Shown here in pieces: positions 55,715 to 64,000 of a DNA stretch of 64,000 bases. The translations under genes were made by a program, and so were the position numbers. Location: the NCBI GenBank assembly GCA_030295235.1, contig AP026124.1, forward strand, positions 2,108,001 through 2,172,000. The letters run 5' to 3'. How positions within the stretch are numbered: position 1 is the stretch's first letter; every line of letters starts with the position of its first letter. Below the pieces are notes generated by a model. That model had not been told where the DNA came from and did not search any database. It saw only the letters and a program-made list of their open reading frames with translations. Source of the DNA: Fistulifera solaris (lineage: Eukaryota; Bacillariophyta; Bacillariophyceae; Naviculales; Stauroneidaceae).

Positions 55715-56337
55715 TTATTTCTTTTTCTTGGATTGGATTTCTTCTGTACCCGTCATACCACTAAATAGTTGACCCAACATCTTGCTGGGATCCTTTTGTA
55801 GCTCCATTTGCTTCTTCATCTGTTCTCTCTCTTCCGGATCTAAACCTTCCATCATTTTGGGCATCCAGAACATAAGAATCACACTCACACCCATCATGAG
55901 AAACATGGGATTTTTCAGGAGCGAAAAATAGAAAATCCGCGTCGCGGCTCAAAATACTCATACTTGGCCACGGCAGTTAACACCAATGGATATTTGGCAA
56001 ACTGCTTCTTGGCTCCGGGGTATAAATATTCGAGACACTTGGGGTCCGCGCTTTCGTCTTCCAGTAATTGAATTTTGATTTGCGGGAAGTGATAGACCGA
56101 AGAGAATACATCAAGTTGATGGATACCCGGAGGAACATTGTACAGCGCAAACGAACCGTCGGCACGTGAATAGGTCGCAATTTCCCCGTGATTCAGAACA
56201 ATGCGACTGGTGAGATTGAATGCGAGTCCGTCGGTGAATTGAAGTCTTCCTTCCAGCGTCTTGGCGGCTACGACGGCCGATGAAAGGCACCAAAGAAGAA
56301 GGATACGAGTAAATGATACTTTCGATGATAATATCAT
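55715..56337 (-). CDS. EMC7: ER membrane complex subunit 7 (EMC7), one frame break
   Basis: Signal peptide (RILLLWCLSSAVVA), then a beta-sandwich lumenal domain (LNHGEIATYSRADGSFALYN, VPPGIHQLDVFSSVYHFPQI) ending KYEYFEPRRGFSIF. The next frame supplies SLLKNPMFLMMGVSVILMFW, the conserved membrane helix, and the acidic/Met tail EGLDPEEREQMKKQMEL to SKKKK. One more T in the T5 run (plus A5 at 55924-55928) joins them. EMC inserts tail-anchored and multipass proteins into the ER; EMC7 is a peripheral lumenal subunit with one helix. Confidence 0.9.
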
Positions 56338-56484
56338 GGTTAGCTACAAATTGAATTGGAAGAATAACCAAGCTTTATTCTTTATTTGTTACTCCGTATT
56401 TTTTTGTTTGTGTGCAAAGTTTTCGGTCTCTTGCGCGTGCGACAGACGGACGATATTGCTCGTGACTCACTCGTGAATCGATGC

Positions 56485-56517
56485 AACAAACAAAACAAAA
56501 CAAAACAAAACAAAAAA
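56485..56517 (+). repeat. (AAAAC)n simple repeat
   Basis: Six near-perfect units of CAAAA then a poly-A end, in the 253-bp spacer between EMC7 and CDK7. Confidence 0.95.
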
Positions 56518-56590
56518 AGAACACGCGCAAAACCACTTCGCAACTATATTCGAGTAATAAAAAATGAATAGCATCTGAAAACATTTATAC

Positions 56591-57578
56591 ATGGAGAACT
56601 ACAAAGTAATCAAAGCATTGGGCCAGGGAACATGGGGTGTCGTTCACATGGCCACGCAAATCGCTACCGGTCGGATTGTTGCCATCAAGAAGATCAAATC
56701 CGAACGACCCGAAGAGGGTATCAACTTTACTGCCGTGAGAGAGATCAAATTATTGCGAGAATTCAAACACGAAAACATCATCGAGTTAGTTGACTGCTTT
56801 ACCACACCTGATTTGGGTGTCTGCCTCGTATACGAGTGTGCGTTTACCGACCTGGAAAAAATCCTATCGAACAAAGCCATTCCTGTGTCTCTTTCGGATG
56901 TCAAGCAGCATATGAAATCCCTGTTGACCGCTATAGCAGCGTGTCATGATCGGTGGATATTACACCGCGATTTGAAACCCGGTAAGAAAAATGATAATCA
57001 TTTTTGGAGTTGAAATGCAACGCATATCTCTCATGCGCTGGATTTCAGACAACATGTTGTTTCTAAAAGACGGAACCATGAAATTGGCAGATTTTGGTTT
57101 AGCGCGAATGTATGGTACGCCCAAACTACGTTTATCACCGCAAGCGATTACATTGTGGTACAAACCTCCGGAGCTTCTTCTTGGTTCGACGGAATATTCC
57201 TCCGCGGCAGATATGTGGAGCGTAGGATGTATCTTTGCCGAACTCTTACTCCGCCGTCCGTTTTTGCAAGGCAAACAAACGGATATATCTCAGCTGGATA
57301 CTATATTTACTGTCTTTGGTACTCCGAACGAATCCAACTGGCCCGATTACGAAACACTACCACTTTGTACCCGAGGCCTTGAATGGGACGATACATCGCC
57401 GATCCCGTTCGATGAGATCTTTACGGCTGCTCCGAAAGACGCCATTTCGTTGCTAAGATCCATTATGGTATTGGATCCCAATATGCGTTTCACGGCGTCT
57501 CAGTGTTTAGATCATCCATATTTTTCCAACGATCCACCACCGACACCTAAGGGAAAACTTGTGCTGTCCGCAGGGTAA
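56591..57578 (+). CDS. CDK7: CDK7-type cyclin-dependent kinase, two exons
   Basis: Exon 1 56591-56981, intron 56982-57048 (67 nt), exon 2 57049-57578. Kinase text: ALGQGTWGVVHMA (Gly loop), VAIKKIKSERPEEGINFTAV (NFTA is a CDK7 hallmark, replacing PSTAIRE), ILHRDLKP|DNMLFL, KLADFGLARMYG, LSPQAITLWYKPPELLLGS and the CDK7-type end YFSNDPPPTPKGKL. The T-loop Thr is kept, but WYKPPE replaces the usual WYRAPE. CDK7 with cyclin H and MAT1 forms the CDK-activating kinase of TFIIH, phosphorylating cell-cycle CDKs and the polymerase II tail. MAT1 is partly present at the window's right end. Confidence 0.9.
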
Positions 57579-57720
57579 AAATCGAATCATTATCACACGT
57601 TGTTCGTCTAAAAAGAATTAGAATCATATTTCGCTGCTTTTTTAGTAGATGAGCTTGGTTGAGAAAAGAAAATCAGCGTTGTAACCCTCCTCGCTACCGT
57701 CAGATCACAACATAAAAAAG

Positions 57721-57792
57721 CTCCGCGACGGGGAATCGAACCCCGGTCTCCCGCGTGACAGGCGGGGATACTAGCCACTATACTATCGCGGA
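57721..57792 (-). tRNA. tRNA-Asp (GUC)
   Basis: Reverse complement identical over 72 nt to the tRNA-Asp at 7258-7329. Acceptor halves 57786-57792 and 57722-57728, discriminator G at 57721, anticodon at 57757-57759. It lies in the 3' flank of CDK7. Confidence 0.97.
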
Positions 57793-58195
57793 AACGCTTC
57801 ACGTCAAGCGTTTTTAGATTACACAGTCTCTTCTATTTTAATACGCTCGACGTACAGCCACTAAAAATCACTCTGCGAGCAAAAGGCGCAACAAAAATTC
57901 CATCCTTGGCTCACATCTTTGCGAGGAGGTACGTTTATGATGCAAACCATGGCAATTCTCTGACTTTAACTCTATTTTAGCCACTTTCGGTTGCTTAAAT
58001 ACGTAAAGGTGAACTCATGTTGCAACAGAGCGAGGCAGTTTTGGCAGAAGAAAGAAATATGTTGCTCGTTCACATTTAGTAATGTGGTAGACGGTAAACA
58101 GTATTTTCTCACCTTTTCCGTTTCTGTCAATCACAGAGATTATATTTCGTCTCGAACCATAGAAACTCGGAAGATTATTAGCAGTATCGATCAGC
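57793..58195. other. Intergenic, promoter of RPL10A
   Basis: Between the tRNA and RPL10A. Nothing coding seen; a leader intron is possible but no pair of splice sites stands out. Confidence 0.4.
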
Positions 58196-58885
58196 ATGTC
58201 GAAGCTCAACTCTCAGATTTTGGAACAAGCCGTCCAAGACATCCTCAAGTTCGCCAGCGGTGAGGATGTCCAGATCAACGGCGTCGACAAGAAGGGCAAG
58301 AAGCGCAACTTCACCGAGTCGATTGAAGCCCAGATCACGCTCAAGAACTACGACCCCGTTCGTGACAAGCGTTTCTCTGGAACTTTCAAGCTCCCCACCG
58401 TCCCCCGCCCGAAACTCAAGGCCTGCGTTCTTGGTAACGCTGCCCACTGTGAGCAGGCGGATCGTATCGGTGTCGATCACATGAGCGTTGAGGACTTAAA
58501 GAAGCTCAACAAAAACAAAAAGTTGGTGAAGAAACTTTCCAAGCGCTACGATTTCTTCATCGCTTCCGATAACCTCATTAAGCAGATCCCTCGTCTTTTG
58601 GGTCCTGGTCTTACGAAGGCCGGTAAGTTCCCCACGCTTTTGGCTGGCGGTGAAGACATGCAGGAGAAGATTGATGAAATCAAGGCTACCATCAAGTTCC
58701 AGATGAAGAAGGTCATGTGCCTTAACGTTGCCGTTGGAAATGTCGAGATGGACCCCAAGGAGATCATTGTCAACACCCAGCTTGCTGCGAACTTCTTGGC
58801 CAGTTTGCTCAAGAAACAGTGGCAGAACATTGGCCAGATTTACATCAAGACTACCATGGGTCCTTCTATTCAGATTTATTTCTAA
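58196..58885 (+). CDS. RPL10A: Ribosomal protein L10A (uL1)
   Basis: 229 residues, complete, no intron. Family text throughout: [88 protein letters not shown]. It is the L1-stalk protein of the cytosolic 60S subunit. C-ending codons predominate, as in a highly expressed gene. The convergent sulfotransferase stop lies 73 bp away. Confidence 0.97.
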   Translation: MSKLNSQILEQAVQDILKFASGEDVQINGVDKKGKKRNFTESIEAQITLKNYDPVRDKRFSGTFKLPTVPRPKLKACVLGNAAHCEQADRIGVDHMSVEDLKKLNKNKKLVKKLSKRYDFFIASDNLIKQIPRLLGPGLTKAGKFPTLLAGGEDMQEKIDEIKATIKFQMKKVMCLNVAVGNVEMDPKEIIVNTQLAANFLASLLKKQWQNIGQIYIKTTMGPSIQIYF

Positions 58886-58958
58886 ATGACAACCTATAAA
58901 AAAGTAGTTGGAAGTGGTAAACCTAGTGTTCATGTCAGCGACCGTTGAATCGAGTCCT

Positions 58959-60529
58959 CTAAACGCTGGGCCATTCATAGTCATCTTCGAATGCCGCGCC
59001 TGATTTGAAATCACAATGAACCTTCATTGCCTTAATGTAGAGTTCCTTCTCACGCAATCGATTGGCACTCCCCTCCGGAAAGTCGCTCACGTAGTCGTAA
59101 ACCTTGCAGCCATCGTAGTCCGCCAAAACTTTTTCTCCTTCGTGTTGATGACCTTTGTTGTGTTGAAGAGATGGGTCGACGAACTTGTTGACATCCTCTT
59201 GTGTGATTTGACGAGGAGGTGCCGGGACACCACATTTGTTGGTCAACTCGCTAACAATATTCTTCACTTCTTCCAAAGTGTCATTCAGAATGGCGTCGTT
59301 ACTGCTATACACACGGCACAGGCCCTCGCTGTTCTGGATCGCTCGCATATTGTAAATGATCCAAAGCCGGAGTCCATGTTCCAACGTAAAATTCTTTTCT
59401 CGCTTTTTTTAGCGACATAGCTACTTCGAGCGGATTGCGGTAGGTAAAGAGAATGGCGGGTACATTGTTCAGCAGGGGCAACCACGTTTTGAGCGTAATG
59501 CACATTCGCGGGTCTTTTGCAGCCACGGCGCATTGTTACTGTCATTTAAAAACGCCAAAGCAGTCTTGCCTTTTTTAAAGGTGATCTTGCCGCTTTCTTT
59601 ATTGGCCAGTGCCACATCGTCATGATAGTTTAGAACGTTCGAAGACCACCACACTTTTTGGCTGTTCATGAATTCATCATTTTGCAAAACGACATCCTGG
59701 AGAGAAAGAAATAGAAATGTTAAGCGCCTCAATCAGCCCGACATAGTTGTAAAAACTGTGAGGTTACTCACGAGACGTTCAAAAAATCCTTTCTCGTTGT
59801 CAAACGCAGACCCAATCAACGGACCCCCGTATTATAACCACTACCGGTGACCATTAACCCCGAAAGCATGCTGGTACCACTACGATGCATTCCCAATACA
59901 ATTACACCATGTACTCCGGCTGGAGGTTCTACATTATGAAGAGCAAGCTTCTCCTTGGCCTTTAGAGAAGCCGGATTGTCCCCGACACCGCGGTTTTTTC
60001 GTAAATGATTGACTTCCGCCGATGCTTTCTCGATCAAAGAACTGTCGGATAGTCCCAATTTCTGTCGTGACTCGGCAAACTGCTTCCTCATGGCTTCGGC
60101 GACTCCTTCCGCCAATCCTTGCATCGGTTCTTGCGGAAATCGTTTTAATTGATTCAAAATGGGGTCCATGACGGGTTTCAGCGCTTCGCCACGTTTCAAT
60201 TCCTTGGGTGTCTCTTCCGAGAGTAGCGGTGTCAGCGATATCAAAACAAGGATGTAAATTGCTAGGAAAATTCCCAAGCACACTGTCACTTGAAATCCGA
60301 ACGTCAGATACGAAGAGAAGCGCTGGTCTTGGAGGGCTTGCCGCGCCTTCGACGCGACCTTGGCTTGAGAGGATTTATTTCTGCATCGGATGCCATTCTT
60401 CCATGCTTTATCGAAGAGAAAAACAGATTCAGTTCGCGCTTCTTTGCCTGTTCCTTTACACAGTTCGACACAAGCCTTGTTGTGTACTCGAAGTTTGCCT
60501 TGCAGGACGATGTGCTTGTAAATGGCCAT
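58959..60529 (-). CDS. Type II membrane sulfotransferase, two exons, three frame breaks
   Basis: A cytoplasmic N-terminus is followed by one membrane helix (VTVCLGIFLAIYILVLISL) and a stem with helical Gln/Lys-rich text. The P-loop VIVLGMHRSGTSMLSGLM is the 5'-PSB site for PAPS. Exon 1 ends FERL at 59772, intron 59771-59697 (75 nt), exon 2 starts DVVLQNDEFMNSQKVWW. Then NVPAILFTYRNPLEVAMSL carries the 3'-phosphate-binding region. Breaks: G5 (plus C5 59824-59828), A4 (plus T4 59515-59518) and A7 (plus T7 59404-59410). It should be a Golgi enzyme sulfating carbohydrate or protein; the acceptor is unknown. Confidence 0.85.
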
Positions 60530-60912
60530 GGTCGCGTCTCGCGTCGAGGACGAAACAAGTCACAAAAGTCATCGGCCCTCAAGAGTCACACCAGCATTCG
60601 ATATCAATACCGCTGCGTTCTCACCGAATACTTTGCACAGCAAATTTATTTTCACGTTTTTGATTAAGTGAAAACCATGTTGACCCCTATCACCGTGTAA
60701 CATTCGACGATCGACAAAAGGAGACTGATACATAAAGTGTAGACGGGATGACATTCCTCTACTTATTATGCGATAGACATTTGAATAGCTATGTCGTGAG
60801 CGATGAGCGAAGGAGACCGCTTTTGTCACATTTTCCTTTTGTCGCGATGCACGGTTCGATACGAATAACCCAATCAAGATAAGCAATCCAATAATACAAG
60901 TGACACCTGAAT
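60530..60912. other. Intergenic, divergent promoter sulfotransferase / TSP3 protein
   Basis: Head-to-head spacer of 383 bp. No frame with family resemblance. Confidence 0.4.
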
Positions 60913-63287
60913 ATGACACGGAGTTCTCAGCTTGTTTTGCTGGTCAGTCTCCTTTTGCGACCAGTAGGAGCGCACCAATTTTATTACAGAATGCCAAATG
61001 GGTGTCGTCGTCGGTCTGGAATTTTCATCGCAATTTGCGCAATCGAGTCGAATCTTTTGAAACAGAGAATCTAATCTGCCAGGTGACAGAAGGTGAACAA
61101 GATGAATCAGAGTTGATTTCCATCGATTTCGACTTCTGGTACGCCATTGGTGTTGAACATCCTTTGGCCACCATGGATCTCTTGAAACTGGAGCATCAAT
61201 TGTTTCCAAATGATCGAAGACAATTTACTCTGGTGTTGGAGCAATGGAGATAGTCTAGTCGAAGCGAGAAACCACAATACTTCAGGCAGAGTTCTGACCG
61301 AAGCGGATGTAGATAAAAGACGATTTACGAGAAAAGCCCGAAACCTTGGCATCGTTGCCTTCTCTGTTGGCGGCCTTGATGAACAAACAGATTGTAAGTA
61401 CGCCAATGAATAGTTGCTTTTCATGAATTTCGGTGTATTTTTAGCTAAGATGAAACGTCTTTAACAGTGGAATGCCCCGAGAAAACGGCAAATCAATTGA
61501 ATGAGACAAAGTCAACACACTGCATCGTCGTCAAAGGGCAGATGAGAATCATAGCACATACAGGAAATGATGTTAGCTATGCCATTGCAAGTATCCGAGA
61601 TGGTCTTCAAACTGCTATGCAGGATTCGACCTTCCTTCATAAAATCGGGATGTATTTTATCCGGTTCCTCCAGTATCTAGGTGATTCGGAAGAGGAAGCC
61701 CTCTCACCGTTCGCCGAAAATAATGCAGTGGACTCGGACGGTGATGGCGTAAATGATACAGCAGATGCTTTCCCAAATAATCCAAAAAAGCCAACAGACT
61801 CAGACGGAGACGGTGGAGGTTGCAAGTCTGATGTACTTCCGAACAAACCCACAGGTACAATAGATTCGGACGGGGATTTAGTTGTCGACGAAGAGGATTT
61901 GTTTCCAAATGATCCCACCGAGCAGAAAGACCACGATACTGATGGTGTTGGAAATAATGCCGATGCATTTCCATGCGATTCTCTTCAAACAGTAGACACG
62001 GATGGTGATGGTGTAGGAGACGAACTGGATGCGTTTCCCGACAACCCCAATGAATTTCTGGATTCCGATGGAGACGGCGTGAGTGACAACACCGATGAAC
62101 TCCCTAATAACCCCACTGAGACGGTGGATACCGACGGTGATAGTGTAGGAGACAATTCCGATGCATTCCCAAATGATCCGAGTGAATTTGTGGATTCCGA
62201 TGGCGATGGTATAGGCGACAACTCCGATGCATTCCACAAGGATCCAACTGAAACGAAAGACTCGGATGGAGATGGCGTAGGTGACAATGCTGATGCGTTT
62301 CCAGATGATCCGAATGAATTTCTGGACTCAGATCTCGACGGTGTGGGTGATAACGTAGATGCTTTCCCCAACGATATCGATGAAACGACCGACTCAGATG
62401 GAGATAACATCGGGAACAACGCTGACAGCTTTCCTAATGATGCCGCTGAAACTGCCGACTCCGATGGAGACGGGGTTGGAGATAACGCAGATACATTTCC
62501 AGATAATCCTAAAGAAGTCGCAGATTCGGATGGAGACGGCGTGGGAAACAACGGAGATGCATTTCCCAACGATCCATACGAGTGGCAAGACACTGATAGC
62601 GACGAAGTGGGGGATAACGGTGATGCCTATCCAAACGACGAATCCAAAACCCAAGATAGCCGGGATGGAATAGGAAATGTGGTTGCCAATGAAGAAGATG
62701 ACCATGACAGTTCCGTTCCTCTCATTCTAGCACTAGGGCTTCCACTTATAGCGGTCCTCTTTCTCGCTAGTCTCTTTGCCGACAGGAAGAAGCAAGGAGT
62801 CGCTGCGAACAATGTGCGTGGGGCCCTTGTATTTAAGGGTACAGGAGATCCGCCCAAGAGCTACCACGAAGGACTTTATCATCACCTACGAAACGGAACG
62901 CGATATTTATCAACACGATGCGAATATTGTCTTGAGACCAGAAAGAACAGCTTTTATGTGGATGATAACCTGGGGACGATTCGCGAGGACGAAGTGTACG
63001 ATGACAACGTTTACGGTATGGATAGTATTCCCAGTTCCGACAGTTCATCAGGCCCACAAACTGGTCTTGCAGCCAAGTTCAAGGGTATGGATGTTCATAA
63101 GTGCAATAGTGCTTTGTGCCAAAGATGCCATCCGTCAAAAAAGCAAAGAATTCATTTTTACCTACCGGTCTGCGGCATGAGAGCAGCCGCAATCCCCAAG
63201 ACACGAATCAAAGTGGCGAAATTCCATTTTCGAGCGACGATTATCCTACCAAATTGAATTATTATAGTGAGCGATCCGAAGTATAGT
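60913..63287 (+). CDS. Thrombospondin type-3 repeat membrane protein, two exons, three frame breaks
   Basis: Start 60913: signal peptide MTRSSQLVLLVSLLLRPVGA. Then a unique domain (FDFWYAIGVEHPLATMDLL, GRVLTEADVDKRRFTRKA). Intron 61394-61467 (74 nt). Exon 2 holds fourteen 22-residue units such as VDTDGDGVGDELDAFPDNPN, the D-x-D-x-D-G calcium motif of TSP type 3. A membrane helix (VPLILALGLPLIAVLFLASL) and a cytoplasmic tail with VHKCNSALCQRCHPSKK follow. Breaks: T4 60979-60982, near 61200-61215, and A6 63137-63142; the last would extend the tail to 63287 (AKNSFLPTGLRHESS...) instead of 63257. A cell-surface calcium-binding or adhesion role is inferred. Confidence 0.8.
61728..62651 (+). repeat. 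66-bp coding minisatellite, 14 units
   Basis: Fourteen 22-codon units in tandem within the TSP3 protein. Units share D-S-D-G-D-G-V-G-D-N-x-D-A-F-P-N-D-P but differ at the DNA level, so the array is not recent; neighbours 5 and 9 (ending PNEF) suggest two-unit duplication steps. Confidence 0.92.
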
Positions 63288-63420
63288 GGTCGCATCGTAA
63301 CTCGAAGCAATCTGTAAAACAATAGAACACATGATTATGTACGCTGATATGCTGCTCTTTATAGACAATCTTAAAATTTACAAACGCATCTATCAGGTCT
63401 TTCAATGTCGTCGATGTGGC

Positions 63421-64000
63421 TCATTGTTGCATTCTCGTAAACAGAGATGACAATGTTTCGTTCCAGTTACGCTCGTGTGATGCTATACTGCCTGTTGGGA
63501 TGCCACCGCCAGCTGCTTGACGCTTTCGATACAACTCTCGATCCACTTTATCTTTCTTCCAGCCGTTGGCTGGCTCTCTGACTCTTGGAGACACCATGAC
63601 AGTGGCACTGGCCTTTCCTCTACTTTGTCGTTTCAGTTCATTGCGATAGCCTTGCATCTGTGCGGCCCTTAGTTCCGCGGACACTTCTTCACGCTCTCCC
63701 AGTAGTACTTCTGTCGACTCTTGTTTCCACTTTCGCTTGGCCTGTGCCATGTATTTTTCGTCTTCCTGTGCTAGTAACCGCATTTGTTCGGCTTCTCGTT
63801 GTTCCGCGGCAATGCGATCTTGAATACTGCGCTCTTCATCGGCGCGCTGGGATTGTCGAATGACGATAGCCGACTTGTTAGCCTGCTCGTAATCTTTAAT
63901 TTTGTTTTTACATTCCTCGGCATTGGGCTCTTCATTGACAATCGAGAAAATCATATCTTCCACCATTTCGAGATAATTGTTGTATTCCAAAAGTGTCTCA
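63421..64000 (-). CDS. MAT1: CDK-activating kinase assembly factor MAT1, N-terminal part outside window
   Basis: The open frame runs off the right edge (5' end missing), so the N-terminal RING finger is not seen. The visible text begins ETLLEYNNYLEMVEDMIFSI, matching the conserved MAT1 segment before its coiled coil, then QANKSAIVIRQSQRADEERS, a long Gln/Glu/Arg helix, and a C-terminal stretch REPANGWKKDKVDRELYRKR. MAT1 steadies CDK7-cyclin H and anchors it to TFIIH. The identification rests on the middle segment and is fairly firm. CDK7 lies about 6 kb to the left. Confidence 0.78.
   Translation of the reverse strand, partial: ETLLEYNNYLEMVEDMIFSIVNEEPNAEECKNKIKDYEQANKSAIVIRQSQRADEERSIQDRIAAEQREAEQMRLLAQEDEKYMAQAKRKWKQESTEVLLGEREEVSAELRAAQMQGYRNELKRQSRGKASATVMVSPRVREPANGWKKDKVDRELYRKRQAAGGGIPTGSIASHERNWNETLSSLFTRMQQ

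Noticed and set aside
61985-62593. 202-codon minus-strand frame with SPTPSPSES repeats
   Set aside because: Antisense shadow of the TSP3 repeat array; its periodicity comes from the coding strand.
61728-62651. CRISPR-like regular array
   Set aside because: The 66-bp units are contiguous, in frame and coding; no separate repeats and spacers.

Overview
This is nuclear DNA from a diatom, most like Phaeodactylum tricornutum. Genes are packed tightly on both strands. Introns are few, short (about 60-110 nt, one of 280 nt) and GT-AG. Many predicted proteins begin with a signal peptide followed by a cleavage-site Phe (for example CSA|FSP, ASA|FSS, GEA|FHA), the diatom signal for import into the four-membrane plastid. 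Diatom-type gene content (helicase-associated repeats, DHFR-TS fusion, plastid NFU and YchF) agrees. The species name is inference; no search was run.

Layout. 1-7.1 kb: partial LRR protein, Nop6-like RRM protein, helicase-associated repeat protein, and plastid-type GNAT and Asp/Asn-hydroxylase-like proteins. 7.2-11.6 kb: tRNA-Asp, plastid YchF GTPase, LarA-like protein, histone H3 with a duplicated 3' region. 12-19.8 kb: GOST-family 7TM protein, DNA polymerase delta catalytic subunit (five exons), CXC/LIN54-type factor, TMEM234. 20-28.6 kb: ISCU, MAD2, QCR2-like core protein, plastid aldo/keto reductase, UBE2J2-like E2, DUS3. 29-45 kb: symplekin, plastid pfkB kinase, a 74-aa protein, an SGNH-like membrane protein, a large HAT/TPR protein, DBP9/DDX56. 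46-56 kb: RRM-like protein, acidic protein, DHFR-TS, coactosin-like protein, divergent kinase, plastid helical-repeat protein, plastid NFU, EMC7. 56.6-64 kb: CDK7, a second tRNA-Asp, RPL10A, sulfotransferase, a thrombospondin-type-3 repeat membrane protein, and partial MAT1.

Shared themes. CDK7 and MAT1, two parts of the TFIIH-associated CDK-activating kinase, lie about 6 kb apart. Two iron-sulfur assembly scaffolds are present, mitochondrial ISCU and plastid NFU. RNA processing and ribosome biogenesis (symplekin, DBP9, DUS3, Nop6-like, RPL10A) is well represented. I saw no CRISPR array, operon, virus-like element or intact transposon.

Quality warning. At least 20 conserved genes are broken by frame changes, nearly all at a homopolymer that looks one base short. 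The most likely reading is assembly homopolymer error, so I report whole genes across the breaks and name each site. The most unusual real content is a plastid NFU with an N-terminal GIY-YIG-like module, a eukaryotic LarA with its cofactor-attachment lysine, a tandem 3' duplication behind histone H3, and two small non-coding repeat families.
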